The notes under the pieces were generated by a model, which had not been told where the DNA came from, ran no database searches, and saw nothing but the letters and a program-made list of their open reading frames with translations. The translations under genes were made by a program, and so were the position numbers. This document shows positions 60,349 through 64,000 of a stretch of 64,000 nucleotides of DNA, one piece after another (position 1 is the first letter of the stretch; each line of letters opens with the position of its first letter). Origin of the DNA: Caldilineaceae bacterium SB0661_bin_32 (GTDB lineage Bacteria > Chloroflexota > Anaerolineae > Caldilineales > Caldilineaceae); NCBI GenBank assembly GCA_009841235.1, contig VXMH01000014.1:1-64000 (forward strand), given 5' to 3'.

Positions 60349-61002
60349 TTAACCGGCGCGGGCCGCTCCCGTCGGGCGCAGGAGCACCACCTGTGTCTCT
60401 TCGGGCAGGCTGGTCTTGGTCAGCTTGAGGGTATCCGTCACTTCAGGTTCGCTGATACCCAGCTCCTTCAGAAAACGATCCACCGGTTCCAGGGAGTCGG
60501 ACTGCTCGCTGCGCAGACCTTCGTGGCGGTATTGCATTGGCACGACGATGCGTGGGTCCAGCTGGCTGATCACTTCGGCAATACGAGAAACGTCGGGTAT
60601 GTGCGGTCCGCTCACCGGCGCCAGCAGTACGTCGATATCGCCCAGCTCCTCCCCGCCGGCGCTGGCCGGCACCTGTCCCAACTCTCCTAAATGGCCGACC
60701 GTGAGGCCGGCGAAATCCAGGAAAAAGGCGACGCTGCGCGTACCGTTCTGCGAGGTCGGCAGGCCGGTTACGAGTACCTGTTTGACTTCGTAGTCACCGG
60801 GACCTCGTAGAATCTTCGGCCCGCCGCCAACAGTACCTGTGCCCTGGACGCGGGCGGATGAACTGCTGCTGATGGTCACAATATCGGCGCTCAGCCTGGG
60901 CAACTGGATGCCGGTCGCCTTACTGCTAAAGGGGTCGCAGATTGCGGTGACGCGGCGCTCTCGCAGACGAAAGCAGCAGAAACCGTACCAGTTGATGTCC
61001 AA
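60349..61002 (-). CDS. Metallo-beta-lactamase-fold protein lacking metal ligands
   Basis: The 217-residue product has the outline of UlaG-like MBL proteins: MDINWYGFCCFRLRER at the start, ADIVTIS, then LRGPGDYEVKQVLVTGLPT, GLTVGHLGELG and VVPMQYRHEG. The metal-binding residues are missing: the first motif reads WYGFCCF where GHSCF is expected, and HxHxDH is replaced by a run of serines (TISSSSSAR). A zinc enzyme is therefore unlikely. Since the rest of the fold is conserved, it may be a binding or regulatory derivative. The ORF is intact and faces the convergent TgpA-like gene. Confidence 0.82.
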   Translation of the reverse strand: MDINWYGFCCFRLRERRVTAICDPFSSKATGIQLPRLSADIVTISSSSSARVQGTGTVGGGPKILRGPGDYEVKQVLVTGLPTSQNGTRSVAFFLDFAGLTVGHLGELGQVPASAGGEELGDIDVLLAPVSGPHIPDVSRIAEVISQLDPRIVVPMQYRHEGLRSEQSDSLEPVDRFLKELGISEPEVTDTLKLTKTSLPEETQVVLLRPTGAARAG

Positions 61003-61359
61003 AGTCCAGTCCTTTCCCGAATGCTAACAGATCTTGTGAGCCGTAAGAGCTCGCTCTCTGTGCAAGGCGGCTATCCACAGTTTTGAAATAGACCCGAAAC
61101 GCATAGTGATCTTACATCACGAGTTCGCCTCCCGCCAAAGCGCGGAGGATCTCCACCGGCTGCATTCAGACCTGCAGGCGGACCGCTGGCGCCCCGGAGT
61201 TCGTCTCGGCCCGGCAGGGCGCTGCTTTGCGCAATGTCTGCGCAGGCACTATCATATCGTTCTTACGCAGCCGCCTTTCCGGGGCCGCGAAACTGGCTGC
61301 GGAAAGAGCCGGAAACCCATACCAATACGAACGGGTTTGACAATCCGGAGAGATTTTCC
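61003..61359. other. Divergent intergenic region, no gene supported
   Basis: Open frames of up to 85 codons occur here but lack ribosome sites and family similarity. I see no strong promoter. GGAGAG at 61347-61352 serves the PH-domain gene that follows. Confidence 0.4.
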
Positions 61360-61959
61360 ATGAACGAACAGACAGTGCGCCAGGTGGTCACTGCCCGCTT
61401 CTATGAGTCGCTTGCCCAAAGTGGTGTCGAAGTCACCTCCATCCCACAACCCCAGTTGCAGGCCATCGTAAACGCGCTGGCCGACGGCGTCTTTGCGGCT
61501 TTCGATGCGATGGAAGCCGAAGCTGATCATTCCTTCGCCGAGACCAATTCTCGCGCGGCTGACTCTGAAGAGCCTGGAACGGCATCCTCTGCGCCAGAAT
61601 CCCCTGCACCCATCGCCGACCATCTCGAAAAAGAGGAGCTGCTCTGGTCCGGCCGCCCCTACCTGTCTATCGGCGTCCGCTATGAACTCACCACCCAGCG
61701 CGTACGGCTCATCCGCGGGCTGCTGGGACGCAGTTACCATGAGATCGAGCTTGTGCGTGTACGTGATACGTCGGTGACCCAGCATCTGGGCGAAAGAGCA
61801 CTGAATGTGGGCGATATCACGATAACCAGCACCGATCCCAGCCATCCCGAATTCACGCTTCACAACGTCAAAGATCCGATGGAGGTGCGCGAGATGATCC
61901 GCCAGGCCACCATGCGGGAAAAGCAGCGGCGCGGCCTCCATTACCGCGAGGAGATGTAA
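61360..61959 (+). CDS. PH-domain (bPH_2/YdbS-like) protein
   Basis: The 199-residue soluble protein has an N-terminal helical part (about 1-55, TVRQVVTARFYESLAQSGVEVTSI) followed by an acidic linker. The C-terminal bacterial PH domain (about 85-180) opens EELLWSGRPYLSIGVRYELTTQRVRLIRGLLGRSYHEIELVRVRDT, the typical bPH_2 pattern, and ends GDITITSTDPSHPEFTLHNVKDPMEVREMI. No membrane helix is present, unlike many YdbS proteins. GGAG precedes the ATG. It is coupled to the next gene by a two-base gap. Lipid or protein binding is possible; function unknown. Confidence 0.82.
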   Translation: MNEQTVRQVVTARFYESLAQSGVEVTSIPQPQLQAIVNALADGVFAAFDAMEAEADHSFAETNSRAADSEEPGTASSAPESPAPIADHLEKEELLWSGRPYLSIGVRYELTTQRVRLIRGLLGRSYHEIELVRVRDTSVTQHLGERALNVGDITITSTDPSHPEFTLHNVKDPMEVREMIRQATMREKQRRGLHYREEM

Positions 61960-61961
61960 CG

Positions 61962-62843
61962 GTGCCCCCCGCGACAGCGACAGGACGAACGCAACTCCGG
62001 AAAGAGGCGTTGCCGGTCGCGAAAACGCCTCTCTTCGAACTGGCCCGCCAAGCCGGCGAACTGGCGCTGACGATGCAGCAGGATGGTCTGCGCTCTATCC
62101 ATTCCAAGTCAACGCCCAATGACCTGGTCACCGAGGCCGACCTCGCCTGCGAGATCCTGATTCGCGACCGTCTGGCCTCCCTGACACCCGGCTTCGGCTT
62201 CTGGGGCGAAGAGAGCGATGAACGGCCTCACGACGAGTACTACTGGCTGGTGGACCCGATCGACGGCACCATCAACTTCGCCGCCGGCCTGCCCTGGTTC
62301 GGCATCAACATCGCTCTTATCCACCGTGAACTGACCATCTTCGGCCTCTCGCTCATCCTGCCGCAGTTCGATCTCTTCTGGGCACAGGCCGGCCAGGGCG
62401 CCTACCTGCGGCGGCGCAGCGGCGAGCAGCAGCGCCTGCAGGTCAGCCGGGCATCCACACTGGCGGACGCGCTGCTGACCACCGGCTTTCCCTACCACCG
62501 CGCCGAAAACGAGGACAACAACGCGGCCGAATTCGCACGCATCATGCCGATCTGCCGCGGCGTGCGCCGCATGGGTGCCTCCTCTGCCGACTTGGCATAT
62601 GTGGCCTCCGGCGCATTCTCGGCCTACTGGGAGGGATGGATCCAGCCATGGGACGTGGCCGCCGGTACCCTGCTTGTGCGTGAGGCCGGCGGTCTCGTCA
62701 CCAACTACGAAGGCGAACCTTTCGGTCTGGACGACCATTGCATCGTCGCCAGCAACGGCCAGCCGGGCGTCCACGAGCCCCTGCTGCACGCTATTCAAGA
62801 GGCCCGATCTGAAAAGTTCGACCAGGGCCATCGGAAAGGCTAG
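61962..62843 (+). CDS. Inositol monophosphatase-family phosphatase
   Basis: The 293-residue metal-dependent phosphatase has FWGEESDE (about residues 84-91) as the first metal site, WLVDPIDGTINFAAGLPWFG (about 97-116) as the signature with its two aspartates, and WIQPWDVAAGTLLVREAGG (about 228-246) as the third. Substrates in the family include inositol phosphates, fructose-1,6-bisphosphate, PAP and histidinol phosphate. Given cysNC in the window, 3'-phosphoadenosine phosphatase is possible but not shown. The GTG start follows GAGGAG at 61949-61954. Confidence 0.9.
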   Translation: MPPATATGRTQLRKEALPVAKTPLFELARQAGELALTMQQDGLRSIHSKSTPNDLVTEADLACEILIRDRLASLTPGFGFWGEESDERPHDEYYWLVDPIDGTINFAAGLPWFGINIALIHRELTIFGLSLILPQFDLFWAQAGQGAYLRRRSGEQQRLQVSRASTLADALLTTGFPYHRAENEDNNAAEFARIMPICRGVRRMGASSADLAYVASGAFSAYWEGWIQPWDVAAGTLLVREAGGLVTNYEGEPFGLDDHCIVASNGQPGVHEPLLHAIQEARSEKFDQGHRKG

Positions 62844-62848
62844 GACAG

Positions 62849-63607
62849 ATGGACAAGAAATCAGTGCAAGAGCAGTTCGGGGCCCATGCGCGCACCTACG
62901 TCACCAGCCGGCCCCACGCCAAGGGCGCCAGCCTCCAGCGACTGGTCGAGCTGGTCGAGCCGCAACCGGACTGGCAGGCGCTGGACATCGCCACCGCCGC
63001 AGGCCACACCGCCTTCGCCATTGCACCTCACGTCACCCATGTGTGGGCGACCGACATCACTCCGCAGATGCTGACCGTCGCCCGCGAGCAGGTTGCAGAG
63101 CGCGGCGCCGAAAACGTGACCGTCGAGCACGCCGACGCCGAAGACCTGCCCTATGCAGACGGCCGCTTCGACCTGCTCACCTGCCGCATCGCGCCCCATC
63201 ACTTCCCCGATATCGGCGCGTTCCTGCGCGAGGCGGTGCGCGTGCTGCGTCCCGGCGGCATTCTGGGGGTTGTGGATAACGTCGTGCCGGCAGGCGTCGC
63301 GGGCGACTATGTCAACGCCTTCGAAAAACTGCGCGACCCCAGCCACGGGCGCTGCCTCAGCGTGGAGGAGTGGCGGGAGGGCTACGCGCAGGTCGGCCTC
63401 GAATTGACCCGGCAAGAGGTCCTCGAAAAACAGATGGTCTTCGAAGATTGGGCCGCCCGAAACGACCCGGCGATGCAGTCCTACCTGCGGGCACTGCTCT
63501 GGCACGGCCCGCCCGAGTCACACGAATTCCTCCATCCCCGTAGCGAGGACGGTCGCACCCTCTTTCACCTGCGCGAAGGGCTGTTCATCGGACGCAAACA
63601 CACGTGA
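62849..63607 (+). CDS. Class I SAM-dependent methyltransferase
   Basis: This 252-residue UbiE/COQ5-type methyltransferase has ALDIATAAGHTAFAIAPHV (about residues 44-62) as the SAM-binding motif I, with GxGxG replaced by ATAAGH. VWATDITPQMLTVAREQ is motif II and AEDLPYADGRFDLLTCRIAPHHFPD motif IV. AVRVLRPGGILGVVDNVVP is motif VI. It lies five bases after the phosphatase gene, so they are co-transcribed. The substrate is unknown; the similarity is to arsenite or quinone methyltransferase-like families without their specific residues. Confidence 0.9.
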   Translation: MDKKSVQEQFGAHARTYVTSRPHAKGASLQRLVELVEPQPDWQALDIATAAGHTAFAIAPHVTHVWATDITPQMLTVAREQVAERGAENVTVEHADAEDLPYADGRFDLLTCRIAPHHFPDIGAFLREAVRVLRPGGILGVVDNVVPAGVAGDYVNAFEKLRDPSHGRCLSVEEWREGYAQVGLELTRQEVLEKQMVFEDWAARNDPAMQSYLRALLWHGPPESHEFLHPRSEDGRTLFHLREGLFIGRKHT

Positions 63608-63625
63608 ATGGAGGCCGGTCGTAAA

Positions 63626-64000
63626 TCAAGAGTTGCGCGGCTGGATGAGCCAGAGGTAGGCGTCCTCCACAGTTGGAGGAACTGAGACCGCATCGATTGT
63701 AGGCTTTTCTTCCGCCAGAACTCGATAGTGGGTTCCCTGCTCCGTATGAGTGATGGCAACCACCCGCAGATCCTCTCGCTCCTGCACTGAGCGCTCCACC
63801 GTCGTAAACGCCCAGACGCGCCCCGCCGTCGTCTGCAGCAACGTCTGGATACCGCCGTGAAAGCGCAGCTGACCGTGGTCGAGCACCGCGAGACGCGAGC
63901 AGGTCTGGGCGATATCCTCGGTGATATGGGAGGACAGCAGCACCAGCCGCTCCTGAGCCAACTCGACGAGCAGGTTGCGGAAGCGCACCCGTTCCTGGGG
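63626..64000 (-). CDS. ABC transporter ATP-binding protein, C-terminal part (runs off the window)
   Basis: This is the last about 125 residues of an ATPase whose frame continues past 64000. The first visible residues PQERVRFRNLL correspond to the segment after the D-loop (LDPxxR), and VLLSSHITEDIAQTCSRLAVLDHGQL contains the switch His, as in export-type ATPases of the CcmA/ABC-2 class. The end (RVLAEEKPTIDAVSVPPTVEDAYLWLI) is the typical C-terminal regulatory part. It points toward the minus strand and is convergent with the methyltransferase gene. Cargo unknown. Confidence 0.85.
   Translation of the reverse strand, partial: PQERVRFRNLLVELAQERLVLLSSHITEDIAQTCSRLAVLDHGQLRFHGGIQTLLQTTAGRVWAFTTVERSVQEREDLRVVAITHTEQGTHYRVLAEEKPTIDAVSVPPTVEDAYLWLIQPRNS

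Noticed and set aside
61106..61363. An 85-codon frame before the PH-domain gene
   Set aside because: No ribosome site, no recognisable domain, and it overlaps the better supported start at 61360.

Overview
The window is high-GC, densely coded bacterial chromosome with no phage structural genes, rRNA, recognisable tRNA or CRISPR array. Coenzyme F420 genes, Shine-Dalgarno sites mixed with apparently leaderless starts, a fused CysN/CysC, a ComEA-type protein, a TgpA-type transglutaminase and DUF1385/DUF5671-type membrane proteins together suggest a Chloroflexota member, perhaps Anaerolineae/Caldilineales. That placement is an inference from gene content; no marker gene is present.

Layout. 0-4.2 kb: F420 biosynthesis (FbiB-C-like nitroreductase, cofD, cofC), interrupted by a coupled two-gene cassette of unknown function (DUF6978-like and DUF1828-like). 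4.3-8.6 kb: a sugar-type ABC importer (two permeases, lipoprotein receptor, ATPase) behind a strong promoter. 8.6-10.7 kb (minus strand): membrane-anchored Cas4-like nuclease, MaoC hydratase, zinc-free MDR oxidoreductase. 11-15.5 kb: M20 amidohydrolase, then a lipoprotein, an NTF2-like anchored protein and a repeat-built polytopic membrane protein. 15.5-24.8 kb: two Uma2 paralogues bracketing a DUF1697 gene, a VapBC-like toxin-antitoxin operon and an AddB/AddA helicase-nuclease pair. 24.9-28.6 kb: MeaB GTPase and the B12-binding subunit of a mutase, acyl-CoA dehydrogenase, ComEA. 28.6-33.2 kb (minus): cysD, cysNC and an FAD oxidoreductase. 33.6-35.1 kb: a tandem thioredoxin-fold lipoprotein.

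35.1-45.4 kb is the most unusual part: a structured leader with an extended -10 promoter, followed by three large genes. They encode a vWA surface protein with a cytoplasmic tail, a tubulin/FtsZ-like GTPase, and a membrane-anchored protein that looks like a degenerate second tubulin fold lacking the GTP loop. I propose that they form one envelope-associated cytoskeletal system.

45.5-51.8 kb: DUF1385 protein and a complete liv-type importer. 52-54.5 kb: an unusually long ThyX and a UDP-sugar dehydrogenase. 54.5-55.4 kb: an orphan IS630-type helix-turn-helix gene and a small hypothetical. 55.5-60.3 kb: a second envelope pair (anchored exported protein plus TgpA-like transglutaminase). 60.3-64 kb: a metallo-beta-lactamase-fold protein that has lost its metal ligands, a PH-domain protein, an inositol-phosphatase-family enzyme, a methyltransferase and the end of an ABC ATPase.

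Between genes run three families of short dispersed repeats. One family forms inverted repeats, and one of these appears to encode the signal peptide of a lipoprotein.
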